A stretch of DNA of 64,000 nucleotides from Favolaschia claudopus (taxonomy: Eukaryota > Basidiomycota > Agaricomycetes > Agaricales > Mycenaceae). The stretch lies in NCBI GenBank assembly GCA_037176885.1, contig JAWWNJ010000098.1, forward strand, positions 434,001-498,000, read 5' to 3'. Positions 20,976-31,977 of this stretch are shown here, piece by piece; position 1 is the stretch's first letter, and every line of letters begins with the position of its first letter. The notes under the pieces were generated by a model. That model worked only from the letters and a program-made list of their open reading frames with translations. It was not told the DNA's origin and ran no database searches. A program made the translations under genes and the position numbers.

Positions 20976-22970
20976 AAATTCAACTTCACCATCTCTTCTC
21001 GATGAGAACGGTCATGCCTTCGAAGTCAAGTGCGCTCGTGTGCGTTCTCAAGACGATAGAAAGCGTGCTACTCATCGGCGCAACCTCAAATTTCGGCAGC
21101 GTTCTCGTCGAAAGGTTCGCGATGGAAGAGTGATCAGCTCTGAACGCGTGGTGATTCCGGTGAAGACAAGTCGACTCGTCAAGGTTTTGACGGAGTTCCC
21201 CAAGGACTGCGAGCAGCTTCTGGTTGAAAAATATTTCAAATCACATGGAAATGTTGACGATGTATACGGAAGTGCGGATACCTTTATATCCAAGGAAAAT
21301 CCCGCTATCCATATCACCAATTTCTCCGACTTTCCTGTGATCATCTCCGAAGGACAGCTCGTTGTAACTTCGCATAATCCAAGCACTTGGTTGGATAAAG
21401 CCTCGAAGATGTCTCCAGCTCGGAAGGCTCGTGCGGAAGCCCACGCAAATTTCATCCGGCAGCTGGTTGAAATCAACTCGCCAGACAATTCTGCAGATGT
21501 CAATCTGACTCGCTCGGAATCCAACGTCTCTTCGAAGGCTCACCGAAACGCGACGGGTGAGGACGATCCAGCAGCTGAAGAACCATTGGAAGGTGGCCCC
21601 AAGATTGCTGAGACGCCGCCTGAAATGGTTGATTCTTCCAAGCTTCTTGAAGCATTGGACTTCTCAAAGGATCTGACACCGGAACAGCGCAAGGCATTGG
21701 AAGATGTTTGCATCAAGAACAGCAAGGCTTTTGGGCTGGATAGGCGACTTGGAACTTACAAGGAACAAGTTGTCATTCCCATGAAGCCCGGCGCGGAACC
21801 TGTTTCCTTACCCCCCTTCCCTGCCTCTCCAGCGAAACGCGAAGTCATCGATAAACAGATGGATTCGTGGATCGAGTTGGGTGTGATTGAACCGTCCAGA
21901 AGTCCGTGGGCAGCGCCGGTGTTCACTGTTTGGCGCAATGGAAAACCACGGATGGTAATTGACTTGCGGAAGTTGAACGAGATGGTTGTACCAGACGAGT
22001 TTCCGCTCCCAAGACAAGACGATGTTCTACAAGCTCTGGAAGGCTCCCAATGGTTAACTACGCTCGATGCGCTAGCCGGGTTCACTCAGCTCACCATGCA
22101 CCCGGATTCGGCCGAAAAATTGGCATTTCGAACCCACCGCGGACTCTGGCAGTTTGCGCGAATGCCTTTTGGTTACCGCAATGGACCAAGTGTTTTTCAG
22201 CGCGTTATGAACACTGTCTTGGCTCCCTTTCTATGGCTTTTTGCCCTGGTCTATATCGACGACATTGTGATTTATTCACGTACCTTTGAAGATCATGTTC
22301 AACATCTCGATGCCGTCTTCGGAGCCATTGCTGCAGCCAACCTTACCTTGTCGCCTCCGAAATGTCATATGGGTTATCAGTCTTTGATGCTTCTTGGCCA
22401 AAAAGTATCTCGACTTGGACTCTCGACGCACAAGGAAAAGGTTGATGCAATCGTCGAACTGGATGTACCTAAGAATGCTTCAGAACTTCAAACATTCTTG
22501 GGTATGATGGTTTACTTCTCATCCTACGTGCCGTTCTACGCGTGGATGGCACAGCCTTTGTTTGGATTGTTGAAGAAAGGCATCCCTTGGAACTGGACAG
22601 ATCTGCATCAAGAAGCATTTGATCTATGCAAAATGGTGTTGACCAGCGCACCTGTCCGGGGATACGCGATACCAGGCTTGCCCTATCGAGTCTACTCGGA
22701 TGCTTGCGACTATGGTGTTGCGGGAATTTTACAACAGGTTCAGCCAATCAAGATTCGCGACCTACGTGGAACGAAGGTTTACGAACGGCTCGAAAAGGCA
22801 TTCCATGCTGGAGATTCAATCCCTCAACTTGTCACCGCAATCAAAGGGTTTGACGACATACCTCCGGTTGGAACTTGGGCTGTTGATTTTGAAGACACCA
22901 CTGTACACGTTGAACGTGTCATGGCTTATTGGTCCCGAGTGTTGAAATCTCCGGAGAGGAATTATTCGCC
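20878..22970 (+). pseudogene. Gypsy Pol: reverse transcriptase and start of RNase H
   Basis: The frame overlaps the end of the protease frame; real pol coding probably joins near 20935 (QFGDSGRRLQVE). RT blocks are in order: VIEPSRSPWAAPV, RMVIDLRKLNEMV, LDALAGFTQL, FARMPFGYRNGPSVFQRVMN and the catalytic YIDDIVIYS (the YxDD box, about 22252). RNase H begins with YRVYSDACDYGVAGILQQV and contains a long extra segment before VMAYWSRVL. Coding stops at ERNYS, where the 22971 insertion lies; the same codons continue after it at 24037. All RT motifs look intact. Confidence 0.9.
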
Positions 22971-24036
22971 TAGTCTCCCGCAGTCAGACTCTATGAGATA
23001 CAGTCGCAAACCCCGAAGCGAAACGGCACTAGGAAGCGAAACACTCGCCGAATACAGGGTTAACGCTTTCCCCCGGGGCCAAATCTTTGCATGCAGGCAC
23101 CCCACTATCGGAGCACCCAACTACAAAAGAAATTGGGTCAAAAGTCCTCTCGCCGCCGGCAATGGCCTTGTTTGTTTCGGCTTTGTTTACGCCGGCAGAT
23201 GCACCAATGCAAAATATTATTTTTTGCTCTGGAATTGTGGCCGGTGACATACAGTAGTAATATAGAAAGTCACTTTGAGGCAGATTTCATGAACAAACTG
23301 GTCGATTTGCGCAAGAATGGCTCAATTTGTTGTGTTTTGAAGTGTTTCGCTATCACGTTATTTGGCGATATTTGACTCGCCCCATACATTGCCCTCGTTC
23401 TCAATGAAAACATAGTCGATTCACTCGATCCTTGATTGTAAGTGGTAGCCAGGAGAGTAAACTATAAGTCTACAACAAACGCCACCCATTTCCGCTTCCT
23501 AGTCCACCCACAATCAAGCGCAAAAGCTAAACGTTTCGCTTCGGGGTTTGCGACTGTATATGATAGTCGATATATCTTTTTATATAGAGTCTGATTTTGT
23601 AGGCACCTGTCAAATGGGACCTCGGATTTTGTGACAATTTTGATGGCACGTGCAGATAGTCCCACGCCCAAATTCGGACGATTTTGCTATTGCCCCAGAC
23701 CTACAGGCATTTTAAATCCATAAACCATTGCAAGGGCACTATTAAACCATGCACCACTAATTTCTATGGGCTCAGGACTCGAATATTGATAGGAAGTGTG
23801 AATTCAACCAATTTTGATACCTCATTGAAAACTCCGTCGTTTTTGTATGTCTACTGTCAGGGTAAGCGGCCACTACCTTTCCTAGGCTATTCAATTGTCT
23901 CAAAACTGCACATATGCGCACAGACTCACAAAAGGTGGCCAAACGAAGCCTTGCGTCCCAATCCGGACGTGAGAAATGTGACATGTCACATCAAAAACCG
24001 AGGTCCTGGTTGACAGGCGCCAACAAATACAGACTA
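22971..24036. mobile_element. Insertion with 9-bp target duplication (Mutator-like?)
   Basis: 1066 bp inserted in the RNase H codons. TTATTCGCC flanks both sides (22962-22970, 24037-24045), and the ends TAGTCT and AGACTA are complementary. A 9-bp TSD is typical of Mutator-like elements, but the TIR is very short. It carries the MITE at 23001-23556; the remaining 0.5 kb has no gene. Confidence 0.8.
23001..23556 (+). mobile_element. Tc1/mariner-type MITE (CAGTCGCAAACC family), copy 1
   Basis: Termini CAGTCGCAAACCCCGAAGCG and complement, flanked by TA. A second copy of about 565 bp lies at 60278-60842 in opposite orientation, with strong similarity across its length. No coding capacity. Confidence 0.9.
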
Positions 24037-26125
24037 TTATTCGCCGACCGAACGCGAGGCTCTTGCCCTCAAGGAGGCTTTGATTAAATTCCAAGTCTAT
24101 CTTGAGGGTGAAAAGATCGCTGCAATCACGGACCATGCCGCTCTTACCTGGAGTCGGACCTTTCAAAATGTCAATCGGCGCCTATTGACCTGGGGAACAA
24201 TATTTGCCGCATACCCGGATCTGCAAATCATCCATCGCGCTGGTCGTGTTCACTCCAACGTTGACCCCATCTCCCGTCTTCGACGTCGCGTACCCGCACA
24301 AGTTGGTCCGGAATTGGATGAAACTCCGCTGTTAACTCTGTCAGCGTGTGATCCACTCCGCAACATGTACGATGAACTTGGACCACGATTCGAAGAGCGA
24401 CTGCTTTCAGTCGCAGACAAAGGGACCAAGGATCTTGAAGATCCTGAAGACGTTGATGTTTTCGAAGCGAACCTCCAAGGCTCGGAAGCGCATGAGCTAA
24501 CTGGGAAGGATGTTGGAGTCTCAGCACGCACCTTCAATATTTTGGTTAGCCTTCCCAGCGCTGAAAAGGAGGAATGGATTCAAGGCTACAAAGAGGATCC
24601 TCATTTCAGCAACGTCCTCAATGCCTGGCAGAAAGAAGTGAATTGGAATAATCCTTCATTCCCGCAATACCAACTCGCCGACGACGGACTTCTCTACTTT
24701 GAAGATTGGAATGGGAATAATCGCCTCTGCGTTCCAGAAAGTTTGCGGGCAAAAATAGTTGCGGAGATTCACGATGGACTCACCGAGGGCGCCCACGCTG
24801 GATACCATCGAACATATAACCGTGTTGCTTCAACCTACTACTGGCCACGGATGTCGCGAACAGTCAAGCAGTACACCTGCACCTGTGATATTTGCCAGAA
24901 GTCAAAACCGAAGCATCACGCCCCATTCGGACTTCTCCAGCCAATTCCTATCCTTTCGCAGCCATTTGAAGTTGTGTCGATGAACTTGATCACCCAATTG
25001 CCACCATCGGAAGGTTTCGACGCCATACTTGTCATTGTGTGCAAGTTGACAAAATACGGAATTTTCATTCCATGCAAGTCAGATGTCAATGAACTTGAAA
25101 CAGCGCAATTGTTCTTTGAACATGTTGTCGTTCACTACGGCCTCCCACTTCAAATCATCTGTGATCGCGATACTCGTTGGCGCAATCTATTCTGGGGCGA
25201 ATTAACTCGGTTAATGGGTTCAAAACGATCTCTCACCACCTCGTACCATCCACAAGCTGACGGCCAGACGGAAATTTTGAACCAATTCATCGAAACGGCA
25301 CTACGATGTTTTATCGGTTCAAAGACGGAATGGAAGCCATATTTGTCTGCACTTGGCTTATCCTACAACACCACACCCCATTCCAGCTCCGGATTCTCTC
25401 CCGCATACCTCCTCCGCGGATTTCAGCCCAGAACCTCGACACTGTTGACTGGTTTGAGAGCCGTGGACCGTCCCGCCGACGCTGGGGGGGAAGGAGAAGA
25501 TGATAAAGTTCAACCAGCGGAACTGGCAGACAAACGTGGAAATTTGGACCAAGTCGTCGACGGACAGCCCATTGCAGATCCACGTGCAGGAGCAATGATC
25601 GAGCAGTTCGAGGCTCTCAGAACTCGTGCAAAAGAGTCAATTCTTCTTGCGCAAGTTTTTCAACGTAAAGCCTACAACAAGGGACGCCTCGCCACAGAGT
25701 TTGAAGAAGGAGATCTTGTCCTGATCAACCCACATTCATTGCGCCTTCTTCGAGAGGAGAAAGGAGTTGGCAAGAAACTGCTCCCAAAGTTTGATGGCCC
25801 ATTTGAAATCAGCGGAAAACTCAGCCCGGTGACTTACCGCCTTCGTTTGCCCATTTCATATGGCATTCACCCGGTCATCAATATTGCGCACTTGGAACCG
25901 TATAATGCTTCGCCCCCAGAGCTTGGCAATCGACCATCCCGCTCTCTGAATCGTGACGATTTTGACAAGCTCCCAGAGGTTGAAATTGAAGTGCAGCAAT
26001 TCAAAGTACGGTGGAAAGGATTTGGGCCTGAAGACGACGAATGGATGACGAAGAAAGGGTTGCGAAATGCACCAGAAGTCCTCGCCATGTGGAGCAACCA
26101 GGGGAGGGTTGAAACAACTCAATGA
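24037..26125 (+). pseudogene. Gypsy Pol: RNase H end, integrase and chromodomain
   Basis: Opens with TEREALALKEALIKFQVYLE and ITDHAALTW, completing RNase H. Integrase follows: zinc domain AHAGYHRT...CDIC, then the catalytic core. The first catalytic Asp, normally in SMD, reads SMNLITQLP. The second (ICDRDTRW) and the Glu (DGQTEILNQFIE) are present. A GPY/F module (KFDGPFEI) and a short chromodomain (FKVRWKGFGPEDDEW) end the protein. Chromodomains direct integration to heterochromatin. With the Asp-to-Asn change the integrase should be inactive even without the insertion upstream. Confidence 0.88.
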
Positions 26126-26241
26126 ACACTCAACCCCACCCCGGCTTCCGGAAATAGTTCCACAGCCTCGGAAGCTGTGTCCACAACTGTTGGAACTGTT
26201 CCGCAGCATCCCCGGAGCTGTTCCGCACTATTCCCTGTTGT

Positions 26242-27417
26242 TAGTGCTGGGTCGGAAATGATTTTGGCTGTGTATGTATTGAATGGGCGCAGGAGGCCCA
26301 ATGTATGCAATGTATGGCTTGTAAAAATACAACTATGTCTTGTAATGCCGGTGCCCGGCTTACAGATGAGGGGGAGCTTGCGTTAATTCCGTCCAGACTA
26401 CGCAGAAGTACGACAAAAAAAATCAAAACTGTGCATCAGTCCAATGGAAAAAAGAAAGCTATCTCTCTGACCTGAGAATCTCAGAAGTTAGACTGAGAGG
26501 CCAAGTTTTGTCCTTAGATCAGCCTTCGATTCACAACTCAAGGCAGCTTTCTTGTATCACTGTTGCAGTCCCGGTGAAATCTGCTACCATGAGCTGAATA
26601 CAGGAATTTGTGCAGTTTTGACTGCTGGCCAGGTGTCTTTGATTTTTTTTTTCGGAATTGTGTGAATTGAACTCGACTGCAGCTGCCTTTGTGCCATGTG
26701 GTGTCTTTAAGGGCGGGATGACTCCTTATACTTGATTTCCTGTTGATGCCGGCCCTTGGCTGAGAGTATTCCTTGACTGCATTTTCCCTGAGTGCACCGC
26801 TGTACAGTAGGCCACCTCGAGGCCAACTTGAGGCCACTCCGAACTCGTCTCAGGTCTAAGTCTAAGCCTCCATCACATATTGATGGCGTACCCGTGGGAG
26901 ATCACAGCTGATGGCGTACCCGTGGGAGAGTAGGCACATTGCACAGCCATCCACTTTTCGGGAACCTCAGACAAAAGGGGGGAGCAAGCTCCCCCAATTA
27001 AATACACGCCGGGCCGGATCACTCCGGAGCCCTGAAAATTGCGTTTTAAACCATTTTTTCGCCTCGTATGGGTTGTTTTCGGGCTGAGACTGCTTTCCTT
27101 GGCATTTCCGCAAGATCATCAGGATCTTCCCCATTTGAGACCGTATCAAGGGGTCAAACATTGTTGCCGGAACCAGCCGAACCACCAATATCCATGATTT
27201 CGATCAATCATACCCTATATGGGCCAGATTGTACAAAAAGGCTGTGAGCAACTTGTGTTCAGTTCAAAATGTGCCTCTAGAATGGGACGATCTGCAATTA
27301 AATACACACATAAAATACATAGCCCTCCGAGGCTCCCATGTAGGAAATGTATTATACGTGTATAAATACGCCCTGTATTAATACATCGTAAAATACAGCA
27401 TTCAAAACCCAGCACTA
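26242..27417 (-). mobile_element. hAT-type MITE, copy 2, with a 664-bp insertion
   Basis: Same element as 6059-6569 in reverse, with its own perfect 8-bp duplication CCTGTTGT (26234-26241, 27418-27425). Relative to copy 1 it carries extra sequence from about 26331 to 26994. It lies just downstream of the Gypsy pol stop codon. Confidence 0.9.
26331..26994. mobile_element. Unclassified insertion within the hAT MITE
   Basis: Defined by comparison with copy 1. GGGGGAGCTTGC (26369) and GCAAGCTCCCCC (26983) are inverted near its ends. A 21-bp motif TGATGGCGTACCCGTGGGAG is repeated twice at 26881-26929. No clear target duplication or gene. Confidence 0.6.
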
Positions 27418-27581
27418 CCTGTTGTGCCCACAACTTCCGCAGCTGGTCCGCAGCTTGCGGAACAATTTCCCCGACGTGGGAATTGGTTCCGCAACTTCCG
27501 GAGTTATGTTCGGCAGTCTTATATCTGTCTCTGCAACTCATTTCATCCCCTCCTTTTGTCTTCATCGTCTCTCTCTCTCAA

Positions 27582-28697
27582 ATGTCCTCTCCTCACTCTG
27601 CACCATCCAGCTACAACTCCCTCGGCTATTATCAGCCACCCGCTGCTCCTTCTGCCCCGGAAATTCATTCCTCCTCCTCTCCTCCGTCTCCTGGCGAGAA
27701 CGGCTCCCTCCTCTCTTTTCATACCGACTCGCACATGTCCAACGCTGATGCCGACGACCACTCCAATGCAGGCAGCGATGACCAGAGTGTTGTTTTTCTC
27801 GGAATCCGTCATCCCAGCCCTTCTGCCTGGACCGTCAAAGTCCACGGCGTCATTCTCTCTGCCGTATTCCTTGATCACCCCACCATGTGGTCTTCGCTCG
27901 GTGTTATCCAAGGGCTTGTGGGGAATCCTGCACTCGTCTCGCTCATCGGTTCAGCGATCGGCGGCTCCAAGACTGGTCTTCAGTTCCTTCCACCTCGTCT
28001 TGCTATTCACCAGGACGCCGCCGGGGAATATTCCATTCTTCCGACCTTCCATCACTTCCTCCGCCAATGCCTTTCCAACCTCGGTAGTCTTCTGCTCACA
28101 GCACTCAATAACGAGCCCATAACCTATCGTGAATTCCACTGTCGAGCTCTCACCTTCCGCGTTTCCGCTCATGCGTTGGACCAGGTTGCGATGGACATTC
28201 CGGCTCCCATCCTCTTCCTGTTCAACAACTGGTCGAACTCTGTTCGTCTGTTCAAAACCCGCGCAGAGGCTGAGGGGCATCTTGCGAGTGCTGAGAGCAT
28301 CTTGGCCGTTGGCCTTTTGTTCTTTGCGAAGCTTATCGTCTCCACAATGCTTCTTCGCGAACAATCCGCTTCAACCCTCTTGCCGGGTTTGGCCACCCCT
28401 TGGCCGTGTTCCTTGCTGCGGTCGAGCAGGCGAATGAGCTCACCGAGCACATCCAAACCTACATAGTACATTGACTCCATCATCTCCGACGCATTCATTC
28501 TTCGCACTTTCGACGCAGCGTGTGGACGTCACTATTACGAGAAGGGGGTTGCGGAGTTGATCGGTGTGTTTGACGGTCAAGGTCATGTTGCGCTTATTCC
28601 TCGCATCTCTCCTATGGGAGCTTGGCCACACATCACCTCTCGCACTCAGCTCCTCGCTCGCAACCTCGCCAACCATCTGGCTTGTACCGTGGACTGA
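27582..28697 (+). pseudogene. Unknown protein downstream of Gypsy pol, frameshifted
   Basis: ATG 27582 (MSSPHSAPSSYNS) opens a frame with a Ser/Pro/Asp-rich leader, then regular coding text (WTVKVHGVILSAVFLDHPTM, LTFRVSAHALDQVAMDIP). Near 28373 a frameshift moves coding to GFGHPLAVFLAAVEQANELT, and near 28470 to SIISDAFILRTFDAACGRHY, ending at 28697. I recognise no domain, signal peptide or membrane segment. It lies 3' of pol and just before a purine tract and putative LTR, that is, in env position or as the Gag of a separate 5'-truncated element. Neither reading is proven. Confidence 0.5.
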
Positions 28698-28731
28698 AGT
28701 TCGACTTCGTGACCGTAGACTGGGGGGGAAG

Positions 28732-29170
28732 TGTCATGGATTACGCTGAGTACATTACTCTACAATCACTCGTCTCTCGTTTCATGTTCATGCTTCTATT
28801 TGTTTCATCCCTTAATTTCCAATTACCCCTTACTACCTAATTTCCAACCCACATGCTACATTATCACATGTTGCTGATACCGTCTCTCTTAAGTAGTCCG
28901 TAGCTACGGAATGCATCTTGCCTTTTATCTCCCACAATCTCTGCCTCTATCGTGCACTCTAAGCAATCGCCTAACCCGCCTTGCTCTTCGTCCCAAGCTC
29001 AGTAAGGATTCGCTCTTGCTGTTCCTCTGGACAATCGCTTCAAGATACCGTAAAGACTCGCTCTTACGGATTCTCGGGCAACCCGGACCGTACGCTACGC
29101 TAGGACTGTAAACGGATTTCTCGCCAAAGACTTTCGAACTCAACTAGAATACATCACGTATTCTACAACA
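28732..29170 (+). repeat. Putative 3' LTR
   Basis: Starts TGTCATGGATTACG directly after a polypurine tract (TGGGGGGGAAG at 28721) and ends CTACAACA; 439 bp with TG...CA ends. No partner LTR was found in the window, so this rests on the purine tract and termini alone. Confidence 0.45.
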
Positions 29171-30413
29171 GTGGGCCCTGGTTCATTGTTCACACTCAAT
29201 AGTAGACTCCATATACCCATCCATTCTTTTAATGTTATTTCCTATTTGGGCTGAAACTGAAGTGAAAAGTTTCTCGTCTCAAAACATTGATGATGTACTC
29301 GTGAATTTCTCGGCTATCGTGAACACCCTGCACAGAACTTCCTTTTTGGCTCCCTTTTCCAACTCAACATCGTTCCTTTTCCATATTCCCTTCGTTCCTC
29401 ACCTACACCATGTTGACTTTTTGACAGAGGGATACAAAAAGGTTAGCTTCCCAAAAAGAATTTACAAAAAAAGAATTGAGTTCCGCGAGGTTTCTTTGGT
29501 AGAAATGCAAAACGTGCAAAAAGGAAGACAAAAAGGAAAAGAAAAAGGAAGGAAAGGAGGAGCCAAAAAGGCTATTGTGAATGACCCTATTATATGAACT
29601 GCAAGCAAAGGGTAGATTGACTGTGTACGCACAGTCAGACGGACTGCGGCAGCGCGGTGGTCTTGACTGTGGACGTACTAGTCAGGTTGACCGCGAAAGT
29701 GGCCACGACGCAGTCAGAACAGCTGTGCAAGCACGGTCGTGCCGACCGTGAGGACCCAATCAGGCCGGCGTCGTGCCGCGATCAAACCGCCCAGAGCGCG
29801 CGCGGCTATTCCGGCTGCGACTTCTTCCTACAGTGCTAGTATCGAGATACTCTGATTTGCACCGTCTCTGTAGGAAGCAAGACAAACTTGTTTGCCCCAG
29901 AATTCATACTACGAAATCCTACTATGATACATTCTATTTTCCAAGCGGCGCGCGACATCATCATGTGACCGTGTCGAGATGACGCAATTTTCGGTTACTT
30001 ACATAATACTTTCTGTGATCGAGAGTGGGGATGCGGGCGCGTTTGGGGTCAGTCGGCTGTCGATTGGGTGTTGGTACCTCCAGCCAAACGTTGTGAGAGA
30101 CGTGGTTCTTCACGTCTTGCCGCCCGTAGCCATAACGCCAGTACTGATTGAGCTGAGCACAGCGAACCAGATTCTCTGCGCCCAGATTGTTGCGTTTGGC
30201 CGTGCTCATCGCTGACAATTTTGAAGAAGTGCGCTCATCGCACATTTCACTGGGAACAAGAGTGAATAGTTTGATTGCGAGTAGCTCCGTGAACGGCTGA
30301 TGCGCGTGAACAGCAACCAAAAGATATCATAGGCTAGAGGTTCCCCTAGGGGTGAGCATGAGGTTGACTCAATTCCAACCACGTCTGTCTCTATGGTCCC
30401 ACTAAGACTACCG
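29171..30413. other. Intergenic, no supported gene
   Basis: A 121-residue frame (29232-29597) ends in a Lys-rich tail but has no family signature. At 29610-29790 GC-rich text repeats variants of CAGTCAG and GTGGTC. Nothing further is supported. Confidence 0.4.
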
Positions 30414-31613
30414 TTAAACGAGATTCTGCGCAGCCTCCAGATCAATGACTTCTACAGCCGTATTCCATGTTGGTAGATGACGAGGTGGGGTGCAGTCCAT
30501 CTTCTCAAATTCGGCATCTTTACCTTCTGTGCTACCCAGAAGTATGACCCTTGAGTTTGTGACAACGAAAGACTGCAGGTCAAGCCTTAAGTTAGCAACT
30601 CGCTCCTGGATGTTCAAGCAGTGTAATTGCCCCTCATGGGGAACATAAAACCAGATATCGGGGGCGAACCCGTCTTCGTAAAGGACCCATGCTGCAAAAG
30701 CAACCGTTGAGGACTCAGGATGATGTTCCAAGGATATGCCATGATACGTTTTGCGGGAGATTTCCTGACAATGTGCTCCCCACATTCATGGTAAAGTTGG
30801 CAACGTTAAAGAAGGTCCTAGTGATATCAGAGAATTGAAATGCCTGAGCAAGTTTAGATGATGTGCCACCATTGCTTGAACGAGAGCTAGTACCTCTGTG
30901 TTTTTGATCCATCCTTTGTGGAGTAATATCGTCTTTCCGTCATTGATCACGGCTGCCTGGACACTGTATCCAAGATTCGGAATATCGGGGGATATTGTTG
31001 GTCCACGCATTGCCAGCTCCACCCATCTTCGGCGTTATAGCAGGCAACCGAAAATGTAGATAGGAATGGTGAGTTGTCTTCGTATTTGGTTCTTCCACCG
31101 AAGATGAAAAGCCGGTTCTCAACCGCCACCATTGTTGCAGATAGTCTGGGCACTGGTATATGGCGAGGTATCTCGATATTGAACCAGGCAAAGCTGTTTA
31201 GGTCGACGGCTATTAGTCCACCGGACGGGTTTCCATCTTCATCACAACCTCCAAAGAGAAACATATGACGTTTGCCTTCCACGGTTGAGATTGCGCTAGC
31301 CACTTCGATCAAAGCCGGCAGCTTTTGAACCAGACCATTGCTATGAAGGCGGGACTGAGAATATATCAAAGACGACCGTCATCATCACAAAGGCAAATCT
31401 TACACTGAGATTGGTCCACGACATTGTTTCCAGATTCAACCGGTGAAAATCTGCAGTGGGCTTATACAACTTGTCGTACGGTCTGACTCCGCCATAGCTG
31501 TACATTTGGTTGTTTTGCTCGTCAGTAACAAACAGCTCCCAATCATTTTGCGTTGGTGCTTCGCCCTTCAATTCTAGTTGCTTCAAAGAAACTACTTTGG
31601 TGCCTGACAGCTA
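30414..31613 (-). pseudogene. Kelch-repeat protein, decayed
   Basis: Minus-strand coding text of a mushroom kelch protein. It begins after a probable acceptor near 31613 with SGTKVVSLKQLELKG and DWELFVTDEQNNQMYSYGG. A 46-nt intron (31400-31355) leads to HMFLFGGCDEDGN and NRLFIFGGR. FGG motifs mark kelch blades of a beta-propeller used in protein contacts. A one-base slip at a C run near 30970 moves the frame to PDIPNLGYSVQAAV, an intron follows, and another frame change near 30790 leads to ISLEHHPESSTVAFAAWVLY and the stop at 30414. The 5' exons are missing: a MITE sits immediately upstream at 31618-31977. Two frame breaks mark it as a pseudogene, barring sequence errors. Confidence 0.75.
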
Positions 31614-31617
31614 TGTA

Positions 31618-31977
31618 CAAAACACTGGAGCGCTCCGAAAAAAAGTTCACACAACGGTTTTGACAGCTCCTGCCTAATTCGGCCAGCCCGCTCCACTCTC
31701 TCCAACGACACTCGCCCTTTCGTCACTGCTCCTGGAACGTCTCTCTCGCCTACCATGCCCTACAATACCTTCCGCTACATCCCTCCTGCACACAAGCGGC
31801 TCATGATTACCATGGCCGCCAACGGGATGTCCAATCAAGAGCATAGGCTGCAACACGAGGTCGCCCCGCCCTGACGCGCCAGCCGTCGACGCAATGGATC
31901 CGGCAGTGCCTACCTCATATGGCAATTGACGTCATCGCATCAATGGGAACTTTTTTTCGGAGCGCTCCAGTGTTTTG
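31618..31977 (+). mobile_element. Tc1/mariner-derived element with transposase N-terminus remnant
   Basis: 360 bp, TA-flanked. Termini CAAAACACTGGAGCGCTCCG and complement contain the palindrome GGAGCGCTCC. Inside, a plus-strand frame from 31754 reads MPYNTFRYIPPAHKRLMITM then ANGMSNQE. It resembles the first helix of a Tc1/mariner-type DNA-binding domain before it breaks off. This suggests an internally deleted autonomous element rather than a pure MITE. Confidence 0.7.

Larger units (their letters stand above)
17333..26125 (+). mobile_element. Ty3/Gypsy chromovirus, decayed and interrupted
   Basis: Gag, protease, RT, RNase H, integrase and a C-terminal chromodomain occur in Ty3/Gypsy order over 8.8 kb, including a 1.07-kb insertion. 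I found no 5' LTR or primer-binding site upstream, so the 5' end is truncated or unrecognised. Coding is broken by a nonsense codon at 18044, frame changes near 18575 and 20935, and the insertion at 22971. An unknown ORF and a putative LTR (28732-29170) follow and may be the real 3' end, which would give about 9.6 kb without insertions. Confidence 0.85.
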
